Notes: generated from the sequence alone by a model not told the origin. A DNA stretch of 64,000 nucleotides from Bulleidia extructa W1219 (GCF_000177375.1 NZ_ADFR01000002.1:1-64000); one strand, 5' to 3'. Counted from the first letter of the stretch, positions 1 through 9,936 are shown. Numbers and translations are program-made.

Positions 1-1257
1 ATTTTTAATCGTTTTCTTGGCGATTTTTGTGCCTGCATCAAAATCTTGAGGAAGAACAGAGACATCTTGACTGGCAATAAATCCCTGCGGTGTCTTCGCT
101 TCACGAATCGTATATTTGTCCGGTAACAAGCCTTCTAATTTTGCATATCCATTTTCATCTGTTTTTACTTTCCCTACAGATACACCGGATCGATCTCGAA
201 TGATATCGAATTCTACATTCTTCAATGGTTTTCCTTCAGTATCCGTTTTATGAATTTCAATGGCATATTCATATTTCAATCCCGAACCGCCGGCTCCAAT
301 AATTTTATAGGTATAGCTAGATTTATATTCTTGTCCATTATTTGTAAAAGTAGCTTTGTTTTTAAACATTTCCCCATCCAAAGGACTATAAGAAATCTTT
401 GTACGATAACGGAACCACAACCCTTTTCCGGCCGGCAAGTTTCCAATATTAATGGTTAAAGTTGATCCATTATAAGTAACCTTATCTTTATACTTATCGG
501 TTACAGTCACCGGATTAATCATTTTCACGTCATCATGAGCAGGTGTCAATTCCCATTTACCTTCAAAAACTTCCAATGTGCCAGGTATATAAGATACACC
601 AGGATCCAAAAGAGTATCTACCACTTTAGCATTAATCAATTGCTTGTTTTCTTGATTGACCTTAACTTGATAAATACCAACTGTTTTATCTTGACTCCAC
701 ATCCATCCGGATTTGATAACGGGCTGTAAAGAAGCGGTTCCAAGTTTATAAGGAACTGTTCCTGCCGAAACGGTTTCTCCGTTGATTGTTAAATTCACCG
801 GAATATTTCCCGATGTGGTATGAACGGCATTATCAATTTGAGCATTAAAATAAAAATTTCCATGTATACCCGCTTTACCTTCTACATAACTGGTATAAGT
901 CAAAACCACTTTAGCCGGATTTTCGTTGATGACCTTACCATTGGCAATCACATGGTTACCATTCTTAATTTCAAAATTAAATGGTGATGCCGGAACAATT
1001 CCTGCCGGTAAAGTGATCGTGGTGGTATCCCCTTGATGCACTGAATTATCTGGTAACCTATACTCAGCGTTAATTCGAAATGGACTCCAGGCACCAATCG
1101 GTTTTGTTAAAGGATGACCATCTGTCCCCGTGATAGTTGCCTTTGTAACAACATTGCTAAGTTCATCTGCATAAGCAGGAGCACTTACCTTTGGCAAAAC
1201 AACACTCAATGTCATCAACAACGACCAAACAAAAATCAACCATTTTTTCTTTTTCAT
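1..1257 (-). CDS. Cna-B/SpaA-type cell-surface adhesin, C-terminus cut by window edge
   Basis: The reading frame is open from the ATG at 1257 to base 1 (419 codons, no stop), so the C-terminus lies outside the window. It starts with MKKKKW, a hydrophobic stretch and a likely signal peptidase site APAYA|D near residue 30. The middle (about 35-320) looks like the tandem Ig-like folds of collagen-adhesin N-terminal regions. Residues about 328-395 form a Cna-B (prealbumin-like) repeat with the typical KTDTEGKPL start, a TDENGYAKLEGL strand and a YTIREAKTPQGF end. An LPxTG anchor would be expected downstream but is not visible. An AGGGAAGAGA-type ribosome site precedes the ATG. Ligand unknown; collagen binding is only a family possibility. 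Confidence 0.8.
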   Translation of the reverse strand, partial: MKKKKWLIFVWSLLMTLSVVLPKVSAPAYADELSNVVTKATITGTDGHPLTKPIGAWSPFRINAEYRLPDNSVHQGDTTTITLPAGIVPASPFNFEIKNGNHVIANGKVINENPAKVVLTYTSYVEGKAGIHGNFYFNAQIDNAVHTTSGNIPVNLTINGETVSAGTVPYKLGTASLQPVIKSGWMWSQDKTVGIYQVKVNQENKQLINAKVVDTLLDPGVSYIPGTLEVFEGKWELTPAHDDVKMINPVTVTDKYKDKVTYNGSTLTINIGNLPAGKGLWFRYRTKISYSPLDGEMFKNKATFTNNGQEYKSSYTYKIIGAGGSGLKYEYAIEIHKTDTEGKPLKNVEFDIIRDRSGVSVGKVKTDENGYAKLEGLLPDKYTIREAKTPQGFIASQDVSVLPQDFDAGTKIAKKTIKN

Positions 1258-1330
1258 ATCTTCTCTTCCCTTTCTTATTCCGACATCAATTCAAAAATAA
1301 AACGCTTCTATTTCCTATTCTTCACTTCCT

Positions 1331-1346
1331 CTATTTAATTAAATAG
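1331..1346. promoter_or_regulatory. Perfect 16-bp AT-rich palindrome upstream of the adhesin
   Basis: CTATTTAATTAAATAG is a perfect palindrome 74 bp before the adhesin start. On the minus strand it lies just after a TCGACA -35-like hexamer (16 bp before a TAATTA), so it may cover the -10 region. It could be an operator for the neighbouring TetR protein or another regulator; AT-rich palindromes also arise by chance. Confidence 0.35.
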
Positions 1347-1466
1347 AAAAATAAGATTGTCGAGTACTAAAAATACCAAATCTTCTATCAACTAAATTCT
1401 AACAAATGAATGACAGAAAATCTACTGACCCTTCATTTCATAAAACCATAGATAATCACGGATATA

Positions 1467-1976
1467 TTAAAGTATTTCTTTTTCCAGCGGATATTTATCA
1501 AAACAATTCAAATAGTCACGGAGTTCTTCTTGATTTTCTTTAAAACCATTTCTCATCCAATGATTCATGATACCAAAAAACATCCCGGCATACATTTCTA
1601 ACACATAACCCTTCCTTGGATTATCCATCTTAGGTAATAAAGATTTATATAGGTAGTCATATAATAAATTCGTACTATTCGACATCTTTAAAACCACTAA
1701 GATCGGTTTCAACTCTTCCAATAATGGTAAATAATCTTTGAAACCATGAAGCTGGTCATGGTGTATACAACACCACTTTTTCGTGATCTCATTTAATTGT
1801 TGAATCACCACTTCTTTTTTAGAACCAAAGTTTCGGTAGAAAGAAACTCTCCCCACACCAGCCAGATCCGTTATTTCTTTGATCTTAATTTTTCCAAATT
1901 CTTTGTTACGCATCAAACGTAACAAAGCTTCTGTAATACTTTCTCTAACCACTTGATTCAGTGTTAAATTTGACAT
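1467..1976 (-). CDS. TetR-family transcriptional regulator
   Basis: A 169-aa protein starting at MSNLTLNQ. The AAAGGGG ribosome site ends 6 nt before this ATG, so I prefer it to the upstream ATG at 2015. Residues about 8-55 form a TetR helix-turn-helix (ITEALLRLM, then IKIKEITDLAGVGRVSFYRNF). The C-terminal part is the ligand-binding/dimerisation domain. It lies upstream of, and on the same strand as, the adhesin gene and could control that gene or itself. Ligand unknown. Confidence 0.85.
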   Translation of the reverse strand: MSNLTLNQVVRESITEALLRLMRNKEFGKIKIKEITDLAGVGRVSFYRNFGSKKEVVIQQLNEITKKWCCIHHDQLHGFKDYLPLLEELKPILVVLKMSNSTNLLYDYLYKSLLPKMDNPRKGYVLEMYAGMFFGIMNHWMRNGFKENQEELRDYLNCFDKYPLEKEIL

Positions 1977-2005
1977 GACAATACCCCTTTGTATAAAGTG
2001 TGACC

Positions 2006-2014
2006 ATTGTATCA
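2006..2014 (-). promoter_or_regulatory. Extended -10 promoter for the TetR gene
   Basis: The minus strand reads TGATACAAT, an extended -10 (TGn plus TACAAT), about 30 nt before the TetR ATG. No good -35 is present. The same nonamer occurs before aroB. Confidence 0.5.
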
Positions 2015-2076
2015 TTCTTTTTAAAAAATAGATGTTTAATGCCCAGTTCCTTCAAATTTCCACAAAAAAAAGCGGA

Positions 2077-2844
2077 TCACTTTGCTTCCAGCATTTCTTC
2101 CGCAAATTTTTTAGCCAAAAAAGTCATTTCAACACGAATGTCTTTTTCTCCTTCATAGCCAAGAATACCTACTTCATGTTCTTCACCAGCTAAGGAATCG
2201 GCCGTATAGAAAAATGGATAATAATTCAAACCAAAACTTTGACTGACCGCTTGTAAAGCACTGGCTTCCATGTCCACACCAATACAACCTTGAGCAATAT
2301 GTTCCTGTACTTCTTCTTTCGTTTCCCGATAAAATGCATCGGTTGTCCATACTTTTCCTTCTATATAAGCCAACTGATGTTTTTCATAAAAAGTTTGAAT
2401 GAGAGCAGAACCCGGCAAATCAATAAAATCCGATGGTTCCATATAGTGATAACTCGTCCCTTCATCTCGATACGCTTCTTTCATCAACAATAAATGACCC
2501 GGCTGAAGCGGAACCAATCCACCGCATGAGCCAAAAACCACCCAATTTTTCACATGGAACAAAGCACTGGTTTCTATCATCGCTCCATGTGCGACAGAAG
2601 CCCCAACCGGAAAATGACAAATACCAATATGACAATCCTTAAATAAATAAACATAGCTGGTGACAGACGCATTACCGGAAAACTCTACATTTGGAATCTT
2701 TTCAATCCAATCTCTTGCTAATAAATCTTCAATCAAACGGGCTGAAAAGGTTGCTAAGCAAGTTTCAATTTCCACTCCTTGAAAGAAAGAATCATCCAAT
2801 GTAATCATCGGTAAAGAATCTTGACGATAAGAATGAATGATCAT
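2077..2844 (-). CDS. Nucleoside phosphorylase (PNP/UDP family)
   Basis: A 255-aa protein of the PNP_UDP_1 fold. It should catalyse reversible phosphorolysis of a nucleoside to free base and ribose-1-phosphate in the cytoplasm. Visible signs are the VVFGSCGGL phosphate/base loop and the GVDMEASAL signature, in which the Glu binds the ribose. A uridine phosphorylase-like or 5'-nucleosidase substrate is possible; specificity cannot be read. The start overlaps the stop of the small upstream gene by ATGA (2841-2844), so the two are translationally coupled. It ends the lepB-to-xerC transcription unit unless an internal promoter exists. Confidence 0.85.
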   Translation of the reverse strand: MIIHSYRQDSLPMITLDDSFFQGVEIETCLATFSARLIEDLLARDWIEKIPNVEFSGNASVTSYVYLFKDCHIGICHFPVGASVAHGAMIETSALFHVKNWVVFGSCGGLVPLQPGHLLLMKEAYRDEGTSYHYMEPSDFIDLPGSALIQTFYEKHQLAYIEGKVWTTDAFYRETKEEVQEHIAQGCIGVDMEASALQAVSQSFGLNYYPFFYTADSLAGEEHEVGILGYEGEKDIRVEMTFLAKKFAEEMLEAK

Positions 2845-3050
2845 ACATAAAACCTCTCTTCAATCATAGCCTTCATTTTAGCATAGCCCTTTTCTGAGAT
2901 GGTTCCCCTTTGAAGCATTTTTTCTAACTCACTATACATTTGTTTTAATTCCGGATCTTGAGCCTGATCAATACGCTCTATCATCTGTTTTTCAAGATCG
3001 CTCAAATGCCCCATAAAAAAGATTTCTTTTAATTGGCGAAAAAAATTCAT
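2841..3050 (-). CDS. Small SHOCT-like protein
   Basis: A 69-aa protein starting MNFFRQLKEIF. Its C-terminal half, LEKMLQRGTISEKGYAKMKA, fits the SHOCT short helical domain pattern (leucines, then GxIsxxxxxxxK), usually an oligomerisation or membrane-proximal module. It overlaps the upstream lipoprotein stop by ATGA (3047-3050) and the downstream phosphorylase start by ATGA (2841-2844), so all three are coupled. Function unknown. Confidence 0.6.
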   Translation of the reverse strand: MNFFRQLKEIFFMGHLSDLEKQMIERIDQAQDPELKQMYSELEKMLQRGTISEKGYAKMKAMIEERFYV

Positions 3051-3496
3051 TTTGTTTTTACCTCTTGCCAAGAAGACCAAAATTCTTGTTTTGCATTGCC
3101 ATCCACACGAACTTGATACGTCCGTCCATAAATAGGCGCAAATTGAATCACACCGTTCACCGAATTCGCATTTCCTAAGTTCCAATCATTCTTATGATCC
3201 TCTTTTGTGAACAGGTAAATCTGAACCGAAAAGCCCTGCACATCCTTTAATGCTTTTAATTCCTGACGATTAAAGTAGAAGTACAAAAGGCGATCCTTAT
3301 GGTTGACATCCACTTCCATTCGCTTCTTTGTTAAGATTTGACCGTTTTCAGTCAACACCATGGTTACTGAATGAACCGGTTCTTGAACATTTAAAGATAA
3401 TTGAACTAAAAATTCATCTTTGCCCACTGTTCTTGAACAACCTATTAAACAGATCGTACAAACAAAAATTAAAAAAATTGATAAATGACGTTTCAT
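3047..3496 (-). CDS. Small lipoprotein of unknown function
   Basis: A 149-aa protein with a type II signal peptide: MKRHLS, a hydrophobic core, then lipobox LIGC with Cys20 as the lipidation site. The mature part (about 130 aa) is probably beta-rich and I do not recognise a family. It starts 12 bp after the xerC stop, so it is probably cotranscribed with that operon, and is coupled by ATGA to the SHOCT-like gene. Conserved role unknown. Confidence 0.7.
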   Translation of the reverse strand: MKRHLSIFLIFVCTICLIGCSRTVGKDEFLVQLSLNVQEPVHSVTMVLTENGQILTKKRMEVDVNHKDRLLYFYFNRQELKALKDVQGFSVQIYLFTKEDHKNDWNLGNANSVNGVIQFAPIYGRTYQVRVDGNAKQEFWSSWQEVKTK

Positions 3497-3508
3497 GAGA
3501 ATGCCTTT

Positions 3509-4402
3509 CTATTTATGTGATAAAGGATGTGTTTCTGCAATCACTCTTCTCAAAGTGTCTTGCGAAACATGGGTATAAATTTGCGTCGTGCTTAAATTTT
3601 CATGACCTAACAGAGATTGTACAATTCTTAAATCAGCTCCATTATCTAGTAAATGAGTTGCGAAACTATGTCGCAATACATGCGGATGAAGTTGAAAAGG
3701 AAGTTTTAATTCCCGACCCTTCTTTTCTAATAATAACTGAATAGAGCGAACAGAGATAGCTTTTCCTTTCGAACCTTTAAAAAAAGGATCGCTCAGTTGA
3801 GAAAAAGAACCATATTTCTTAAGATACTTGGTTAATAAATCTCCTAATTCTTTATAAAAAGGAACGATTCTTTCTTTGCTTTCCTTTCCCATGACTCGAA
3901 CATAATAATCACGAAAGTGAATGTCCTGAATTTTTATATTGGCACACTCACTAATACGAAGACCACAAGCATATAAAAGTTCCACAATACAACGGTTGCG
4001 TAAACCTTTTTTATCTTCTAAATCAAATGAATCCAATAAATCTTGCACCTGATCTACGGTAAGATATTCCGGCAAGGGACGCGAAGTTTTCACATTTTTG
4101 AAAGAAGACATTGGATTATGACCAATTCCTTCTACCACATTTAAATATCTGAAAAATGAACGCAAAGAAGATAAATGGCGGTCATAACTACTATTAGAAA
4201 GATGATTCTTTTGACGCAAAGTGGTGAAATATTCTAATAAAAAATTCTTATCTACTCTTTTCCAAGTATGAATTTTCTTTTTTTCTAAATAGGCAATAAA
4301 ATTCTCCACATCTCTTCGATAAGCTTTCTCCGTATGCAAAGAACCTGTTCTGGCTAAGCGAATATAATCCAAGAAGGATTTCAACGATTTCTTATAATCC
4401 AT
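3509..4402 (-). CDS. xerC: Tyrosine recombinase XerC
   Basis: A 297-aa site-specific recombinase that, with a partner XerD, resolves chromosome dimers at dif. It has an N-terminal SAM-like core-binding domain (about 5-90) and a catalytic domain with the R-K-H-R-H-Y set: Arg in GLRISEC, Lys in [34 protein letters not shown] with the nucleophile Tyr. The start overlaps trmFO by 11 bp. The topA-trmFO-xerC order matches codV/xerC in Bacillus, which argues for a housekeeping XerC and not a phage integrase. The xerD partner is not in the window. Confidence 0.9.
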   Translation of the reverse strand: MDYKKSLKSFLDYIRLARTGSLHTEKAYRRDVENFIAYLEKKKIHTWKRVDKNFLLEYFTTLRQKNHLSNSSYDRHLSSLRSFFRYLNVVEGIGHNPMSSFKNVKTSRPLPEYLTVDQVQDLLDSFDLEDKKGLRNRCIVELLYACGLRISECANIKIQDIHFRDYYVRVMGKESKERIVPFYKELGDLLTKYLKKYGSFSQLSDPFFKGSKGKAISVRSIQLLLEKKGRELKLPFQLHPHVLRHSFATHLLDNGADLRIVQSLLGHENLSTTQIYTHVSQDTLRRVIAETHPLSHK

Positions 4403-5690
4403 ATTTTTCTTTCAACTCTTGAATATGAACTATGGATTGAGGAGCATACGCCTCTTTTTTCTCTTTCTTTTTGACCATCTTTTCCAAAACCATAATGCCA
4501 AAGTTAGCGTTCATCGGTTGAAAATTTGTTGTCGAAGCGTGCGATATATAATGTGCCATAGCCCCAATCATAGTTCCCTGACCAAAATGAATTTCTTCCT
4601 GGCCTTGTAGAATTTGTGCCATATTTATTCCTGCCACAAAACCGCTGGCACAAGATTCAATGTATCCCTCTACTCCCGTCATTTGTCCTGCAAAAAACAG
4701 CTTTTCCTCTCGTGAAACTCGATAAGTATCTTCTAAATATTTTGGTGAATTGATATAACTATTTCGATGCATGACACCATAACGAACAATTTCCGCCTTT
4801 TCCAAACCGGGAATCAACTGAATGACTTTCTTTTGCTCAGGCCATTTCAAATGTGTTTGAAAGCCAACGATATTGTACAAAGAAGCAGCCGCATTATCTT
4901 GTCGCAATTGAACGACCGCATAGGGATTTTCTTTCCCTTTTTGTTCTAAACCGACCGGTTTCATCGGTCCAAACAATAAAGTTTTCATTCCTCTTTTAGC
5001 CATCACTTCAAATGGCATGCACCCTTCAAAATAAATTTCTTTTTCAAAGTGGTGCGTTTCAGCTGTTTCAGCTGTTATTACCGCCTGATAAAAAGCCATA
5101 AACTCTTCTTGATTCATAGGACAATTAATATAATCGTCGCCCCCTTTATCATAACGAGACTTTCGATAAGCTTTATTAAAATCAATGGATTCTAAAGTCA
5201 CAATGGGAGCTGCTGCATCATAAAAATAAAAATCCTTTTCTTGAAAATACTCTTGAATAGATTTTGAAATAGCTTCGGAACTCAAAGGACCGGAAGCCAC
5301 AATTGTCGGAAGAGAAACATCTAATGTTTGAATTTCTTCATGATGAATGGTGACATTTGCCATTTTCTGAATACGTCTGGTTACTTCCAAAGAAAAACGA
5401 TCACGATCTACCGCCAAGGCAGATCCAGCCGGAATTTTTGTTTCATCCGCCACTTTCATAATGAGAGAATCCATCATTCGCAATTCATTTTTCAAAACGC
5501 CAATCGCATTGGTCAAGGCATCACTTCGAAAACTATTGGAACAAACCAATTCCGCAAAATAATCACTATGATGTGCTGGTGAAAATTTTATCGGCTTCAT
5601 CTCATATAAATCAACTTCAAAGCCTCTTTTAGCTAACTGATAAGTAGCCTCACACCCTGCCAATCCGGCTCCAATCACCCTAACCCTCAC
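4392..5690 (-). CDS. trmFO: tRNA (uracil-54-C5) methyltransferase, folate/FAD-dependent TrmFO
   Basis: A 432-aa flavoprotein that makes ribothymidine at U54 of tRNA, using methylenetetrahydrofolate as carbon donor. It begins with the FAD-binding [11 protein letters not shown] motif (GxGxxG) and carries the TrmFO signature [11 protein letters not shown] near residue 50. Length is typical of the family. Its start overlaps the topA stop by 4 bp (5687-5690), and its end overlaps xerC. The neighbourhood matches the classic Bacillus gid/trmFO locus. Confidence 0.95.
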   Translation of the reverse strand: MRVRVIGAGLAGCEATYQLAKRGFEVDLYEMKPIKFSPAHHSDYFAELVCSNSFRSDALTNAIGVLKNELRMMDSLIMKVADETKIPAGSALAVDRDRFSLEVTRRIQKMANVTIHHEEIQTLDVSLPTIVASGPLSSEAISKSIQEYFQEKDFYFYDAAAPIVTLESIDFNKAYRKSRYDKGGDDYINCPMNQEEFMAFYQAVITAETAETHHFEKEIYFEGCMPFEVMAKRGMKTLLFGPMKPVGLEQKGKENPYAVVQLRQDNAAASLYNIVGFQTHLKWPEQKKVIQLIPGLEKAEIVRYGVMHRNSYINSPKYLEDTYRVSREEKLFFAGQMTGVEGYIESCASGFVAGINMAQILQGQEEIHFGQGTMIGAMAHYISHASTTNFQPMNANFGIMVLEKMVKKKEKKEAYAPQSIVHIQELKEKYGL

Positions 5691-7717
5691 GTTGACTTCT
5701 TCTTTCTAAGATGACTTTTCTTTTTCAATTCAATAGGTTCTCCCTCTAATGTTTCCATATGACGGCATTTTGGATAATTTGAACAACCCACAAAATAAGT
5801 CCCAAATCTGGATTTCCGCTTCACTAATTCGCCACCACAATCTGGACAAACTTTACCAATCGGTTCCGGTTTTTCTTTTTCTTTCTCCACTAAAGGTCTT
5901 GTATAGCGGCAAGTCGGAAATGTCGAACAAGAAATAAATTTTCCAAAACGTCCATTCCGATAAACCAATTCATTTCCACAAAGAGGACATTCTTCTCCTA
6001 CTTTTTCCAGTTCTTTAACTTCCATTCTTTCGTACGCATTGGTTAATAGAGGTTCAAAAGTTTCATAGAATTTCCGAAGTGTTTCCACTTCATCCAATCG
6101 ACCATCCGCAATTTCATCCAATTGAGATTCCAAACCGGCAGTATACTTCACATTAATGATGGAAGAAAAATACCGGTCCAATTGTTCCGCAGTCAATACT
6201 CCTTGTTCGCTTGGCTTAAAGACTTTTGTCTTCGAATTTTCTGAACTCTTCTCCAAAGACACATAACCACGTGCCACGATTGTATCAATAATGGTCGCAT
6301 AAGTAGATGGACGACCAATACCATCTTCTTCCATCGCTTTGACTAACTTCGCTTCCGTATATCGAGTTGGCGGTTCCGTAAAATGCTGGTTACGAGATAG
6401 CTTCTTCGCCTTCATTTCTTCTCCTTCCAAAACCTCCGGCAATAACACATCTTTACTACTATCAAAAGAACCATAGGCCTTTAAATATCCATCAAACTTT
6501 AAGGTCGATCCTGAAACAGAGAAATCATAATCACCTTGACTTAAAATAATGGTTTTAGAATCATATTGAGCCGCTACCATAAGAGAAGCTAACGAACGAT
6601 AATAAATCAAATGATACAGTTTATATTGTTCACTGGTTAAATATTCTTTAATTGATTCCGGTGTATACGTCACATTGGTTGGTCGAATAGCTTCATGAGC
6701 ATCTTGTGAGTTCACATCATTTTTAACACGATATCTTCCAACATAATTCCGACCATAGTCACTTTCAATCTTCTTTTTAGCAGCATGACGATACACATCC
6801 GATAAGCGAGTGCTATCGGTACGCATATACGTAATCAGACCTTCTAAGCCATGACCAACATCCATCCCCTCATACAATCGTTGTGCAATTGACATGGTTC
6901 TTTTTGGTGAAAAACCCAATTTAGTAGCCGCTTCTTGTTGAAGTGTTGAAGTAATAAAAGCAGGCTTCGGCTCTCTTTTACGAACAGAAGATTTCACCTC
7001 TGTAACCACAAAGTTTCCTTGACACGCTTCATAAATTAAATTGGCTTCTTCCGCATTTTGAACTTTCGCTTTTTTACCATTGATTTTAGCTAAACCGGCT
7101 TCAAACTCTCGATGATCTTTTTCAAATAAAGCTTCCAATGTCCAATACTCTTCCGGTCGAAAAGATTGAATCTCCTTTTCTCTTTCAACAATTAACTTCA
7201 AAGCGACCGATTGAACACGTCCAGCCGACTTGGAACGAATCTTTTTTTGAAGTAACTTTGACAACTTAAAACCAATGATGCGATCTAAAATACGACGAGC
7301 TTCTTGAGAATGAACCAAATCCATATCAATGGTTCTCGGTTGTTCAAAAGCTTTTTGAATGGCATCCTTAGTGATTTCATGAAAAGTAACACGATCAATA
7401 TCTGTTTCTTCCAAACCCAACTCTTGTGCCAAATGCCAAGAAATAGCTTCACCTTCCCGATCCGGGTCGGTTGCCAAATATACCTTTTTTGCCTTTGACG
7501 CTTCCGCTTTCAATTCTTTAACTATCTCTTTTTTATCTTTAGAAATCACATAAGTAGCCGCAAAATCATTGTCAACATCGACTCCTAAGCCATCCTTGCC
7601 TCGAGTAGCTAAATCACGAATATGTCCTTTACTGGAAACAACCATATAGTCTTTTCCCAAATACTTTCCAATGGTTTTCGATTTTGAGGGGGATTCCACA
7701 ATAACTAAATTTTTCAT
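5687..7717 (-). CDS. topA: DNA topoisomerase I
   Basis: A 676-aa type IA topoisomerase that relaxes negative supercoils. It starts with the Toprim domain ([18 protein letters not shown]) carrying the DPDREGEAI metal site. The catalytic Tyr is in the [14 protein letters not shown] region. The C-terminus has two four-cysteine zinc ribbons (CPLCGNEL...CSTFPTC and CPDCGGEL...CSNYPKC). Length is normal for Firmicutes. It starts 11 bp after the dprA stop and overlaps trmFO by ATGA. Confidence 0.97.
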   Translation of the reverse strand: MKNLVIVESPSKSKTIGKYLGKDYMVVSSKGHIRDLATRGKDGLGVDVDNDFAATYVISKDKKEIVKELKAEASKAKKVYLATDPDREGEAISWHLAQELGLEETDIDRVTFHEITKDAIQKAFEQPRTIDMDLVHSQEARRILDRIIGFKLSKLLQKKIRSKSAGRVQSVALKLIVEREKEIQSFRPEEYWTLEALFEKDHREFEAGLAKINGKKAKVQNAEEANLIYEACQGNFVVTEVKSSVRKREPKPAFITSTLQQEAATKLGFSPKRTMSIAQRLYEGMDVGHGLEGLITYMRTDSTRLSDVYRHAAKKKIESDYGRNYVGRYRVKNDVNSQDAHEAIRPTNVTYTPESIKEYLTSEQYKLYHLIYYRSLASLMVAAQYDSKTIILSQGDYDFSVSGSTLKFDGYLKAYGSFDSSKDVLLPEVLEGEEMKAKKLSRNQHFTEPPTRYTEAKLVKAMEEDGIGRPSTYATIIDTIVARGYVSLEKSSENSKTKVFKPSEQGVLTAEQLDRYFSSIINVKYTAGLESQLDEIADGRLDEVETLRKFYETFEPLLTNAYERMEVKELEKVGEECPLCGNELVYRNGRFGKFISCSTFPTCRYTRPLVEKEKEKPEPIGKVCPDCGGELVKRKSRFGTYFVGCSNYPKCRHMETLEGEPIELKKKSHLRKKKST

Positions 7718-7728
7718 TTCATTCTCTC

Positions 7729-8454
7729 CTATTCAAAAACTTCCTCTATGTATAAAGAAGCTCCTTCTTGTATCAATTGATTGCATCCGCTACCCTCTAT
7801 TTCATCTAGGGGGTATGGTAAACAATACACATCTTTTCCTAATTGTAACGCTTCTTGAACTGTAATCATCGTACCGGATCTGGATTTAGCTTGCGTTACA
7901 ATGATCTTTTCACCTAAAGCAGCCAATAAACGATTACGCCATGGAAAATGAACTTTTTGTACTCCGACATAACCCGGCCATTCGCTTAATATCAGATGAT
8001 TTCGACTCAACTGTTGATAAAGTTTTTCATTACAGCGAGGATAATGTACCTCCAGACCTGATCCGATCACGGCAATCGTAAGACCGTCTTCCAGACAACT
8101 TTGATGAACCATCGCATCCACACCTTTAGCCAGTCCAGAAACCAACACAAAGTCCTTTTTTAATTTAGCACAAACTTGCTTAGTATAGTATTCTCCTCTT
8201 TCACTTATTTTCCGTGAACCAACAATGGTTACCTTTCTTTTCTCTAAGATAGCTACATTTCCTCGATAAAACAAGACCCAAGGAGGATATTCCAAATGGC
8301 GAAATTCTTCTGGATACTCCGGATCTAAATAAGTGATATACGGTTCATATACCGTGTAATAAGGATTTTCTTCTTCTTGCAAAATAGCTTGTTCAACCGC
8401 TTTCCAATTACCCGCATACCGGTAACTGTATTGAGCAATATCTTCTCTTGTCAT
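7729..8454 (-). CDS. dprA: DNA-processing protein DprA (Smf)
   Basis: A 241-aa protein with the Rossmann-like DprA core, which binds single-stranded DNA and loads RecA during transformation. Seen are VTIVGSRKISERG, VSGLAKGVDAMVH and the RNRLLAALGEKIIVTQAKSRSGTM block. It is short: an N-terminal SAM-like region is reduced and the C-terminal winged helix found in many DprA proteins is missing. It sits between rnhB and topA as in Bacillus. A hairpin hides its ribosome site (see 8458-8472). No other competence gene is seen here. Confidence 0.92.
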   Translation of the reverse strand: MTREDIAQYSYRYAGNWKAVEQAILQEEENPYYTVYEPYITYLDPEYPEEFRHLEYPPWVLFYRGNVAILEKRKVTIVGSRKISERGEYYTKQVCAKLKKDFVLVSGLAKGVDAMVHQSCLEDGLTIAVIGSGLEVHYPRCNEKLYQQLSRNHLILSEWPGYVGVQKVHFPWRNRLLAALGEKIIVTQAKSRSGTMITVQEALQLGKDVYCLPYPLDEIEGSGCNQLIQEGASLYIEEVFE

Positions 8455-8457
8455 ATT

Positions 8458-8472
8458 TCACCTCTAAGGTGA
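8458..8472 (-). promoter_or_regulatory. Hairpin enclosing the dprA ribosome-binding site
   Basis: TCACCT-TAG-AGGTGA forms a 6-bp stem with a 3-nt loop. Its 3' arm is the AGGTGA Shine-Dalgarno, 3 nt before the dprA ATG. If it folds, dprA translation would be reduced unless ribosomes or a factor open it. Confidence 0.45.
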
Positions 8473-8489
8473 TATTCCCCAAAAGAAGA

Positions 8490-9092
8490 TTATTCCTCTA
8501 TGATTTTTTTCACCGGTCCATAACTTCTTCGATGAATCTTTGTAATACCTAATGCCTTTAAAGCCTCTCGATGTTCCTTGGTTGGATAGCCTTTATTTTT
8601 AGCTAGACCATAGCCCGGAAATTGGCGATCCAATTCCACCATTACATGATCCCTAGACACTTTAGCCAAAATACTGGCCGCCGCTATAGAAATGGATTTT
8701 TGATCTCCTTTTACCAAGTCATGCACTTCTTTGTCCAAATTCAATGGCATAGCATCGGTTAAAACCACTTCGCAAGGAGCTTTTTGAGCAATTTCAAGCA
8801 TCGCTTCTTTTGTGGCTTGGTAAATGTTCTTTTCATCAATCACTTCTACCGGCACTTCAATAATTTGAAACCATATCGCATCTTGCTGAATTTGTTTAAA
8901 CAGGTGCTCCCTTTTCTTTTCCGATATCGCCTTTGAATCATAGATTTCTTCATTCTCATAGCCTATTGGGAAAATCACTCCCGCCACGAACAACGATCCA
9001 GCTAAAGGCCCTCTTCCCGCCTCGTCAATACCGACCAATCTTTTCGAAGAAAACCAGGCTTTTTTTTCATATTCATTACCGCATATCTTCAT
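8490..9092 (-). CDS. rnhB: Ribonuclease HII
   Basis: A 200-aa enzyme that cuts the RNA strand of RNA/DNA hybrids and removes misincorporated ribonucleotides. It has the GIDEAGRGPLAG motif with the catalytic Asp-Glu pair, a further Asp in VVLTDAMPL, and the conserved SIAAASILAKVSRD helix. I chose the ATG at 9092 (MKICGNEY) because GGAGAG lies just upstream; a longer reading to 9140 lacks support. The start overlaps the rbgA end by 17 bp. Order rbgA-rnhB-dprA-topA as in Bacillus. Confidence 0.95.
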   Translation of the reverse strand: MKICGNEYEKKAWFSSKRLVGIDEAGRGPLAGSLFVAGVIFPIGYENEEIYDSKAISEKKREHLFKQIQQDAIWFQIIEVPVEVIDEKNIYQATKEAMLEIAQKAPCEVVLTDAMPLNLDKEVHDLVKGDQKSISIAAASILAKVSRDHVMVELDRQFPGYGLAKNKGYPTKEHREALKALGITKIHRRSYGPVKKIIEE

Positions 9093-9936
9093 GAACACTC
9101 TCCAAACTAATACCGCCAAACTTTCCCTTGCGCAAATCATGAATAAAAGATTGAGCCGCTCGTTTAGTATCCCAAAGATCTCCCTCTAACTTAAAACCTC
9201 TTTTCTGAGCAATGGCTTTTAACATTTGATTTGGATTTAAATTTTCTTGAATTCCGTAGACCTGTGAAAAGAAATGAGGATATCCTTCTTGAATGGAGCG
9301 AATCGTGTCCATGGCAATGAATTTTTGATCCAAAATATCTTCATTGATTGAACCTAACACAGCCAATAAAGATCCTACCCTTTGATCTTCAAATTTTGGC
9401 CATAGAACCCCTGGTGTATCCAGTAAATCTAATTCTCTATCGGCATGCAACCAAGTCAAAGAACGTGTTACCCCAGGACGATTAGCTACTTCTAAACGAT
9501 TTTTTCCAGAAATACGATTGATCAGTGTACTCTTTCCTACATTGGGAATTCCACAAACCATTGCTCGAATCGGTCTAGGCTCTATTCCTCGACTTCTTTG
9601 TTTGTCTCTTTTTTTCTGATTTAATTTTAAGCAAGCTGAGACAATTTCTTTTTGGAAACCTTGCCCTTTTTTCATATTCACAGCTATTGCTTTTTGATTT
9701 TCCCGATCAAAATAACGAATCCATTCCTTTATTTTAATCGGATCAGCTAAATCAATTTTCGTCAATAAAATCAATCTTGGTTTTTGACCTATTAATTGAT
9801 CGATCAAAGGATTCTTAGAAGCTAATGGAATTCGTGCATCCCGACATTCAATCACCATATCCACCACTTTAACTTTTTCACTCATCTCACGACGAGCCTT
9901 TTCCATATGCCCCGGATACCATTGAATATTTACCAT
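9076..9936 (-). CDS. rbgA: Ribosome biogenesis GTPase RbgA (YlqF)
   Basis: A 286-aa circularly permuted GTPase needed for late assembly of the 50S subunit. The G motifs come in permuted order: G4 LLTKIDLAD near residue 60, then G1 GIPNVGKSTLIN and G3 DTPGVLWP. The start WYPGHMEKARREM is diagnostic. It overlaps lepB by 7 bp and rnhB by 17 bp. The rplS-rbgA proximity is conserved in Bacillus, here with lepB in between. Confidence 0.96.
   Translation of the reverse strand: MVNIQWYPGHMEKARREMSEKVKVVDMVIECRDARIPLASKNPLIDQLIGQKPRLILLTKIDLADPIKIKEWIRYFDRENQKAIAVNMKKGQGFQKEIVSACLKLNQKKRDKQRSRGIEPRPIRAMVCGIPNVGKSTLINRISGKNRLEVANRPGVTRSLTWLHADRELDLLDTPGVLWPKFEDQRVGSLLAVLGSINEDILDQKFIAMDTIRSIQEGYPHFFSQVYGIQENLNPNQMLKAIAQKRGFKLEGDLWDTKRAAQSFIHDLRKGKFGGISLESVHEDMR

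Noticed and set aside
2051-2092. Terminator after the nucleoside phosphorylase gene
   Set aside because: Only a 3-4 bp stem before the T-run; too weak to support.
3509-4402. Phage integrase or attachment site
   Set aside because: The tyrosine recombinase lies in the conserved topA-trmFO-xerC locus and is housekeeping XerC.
9093-9140. Longer RnhB start inside rbgA
   Set aside because: No ribosome site; the GGAGAG before 9092 supports the shorter protein.
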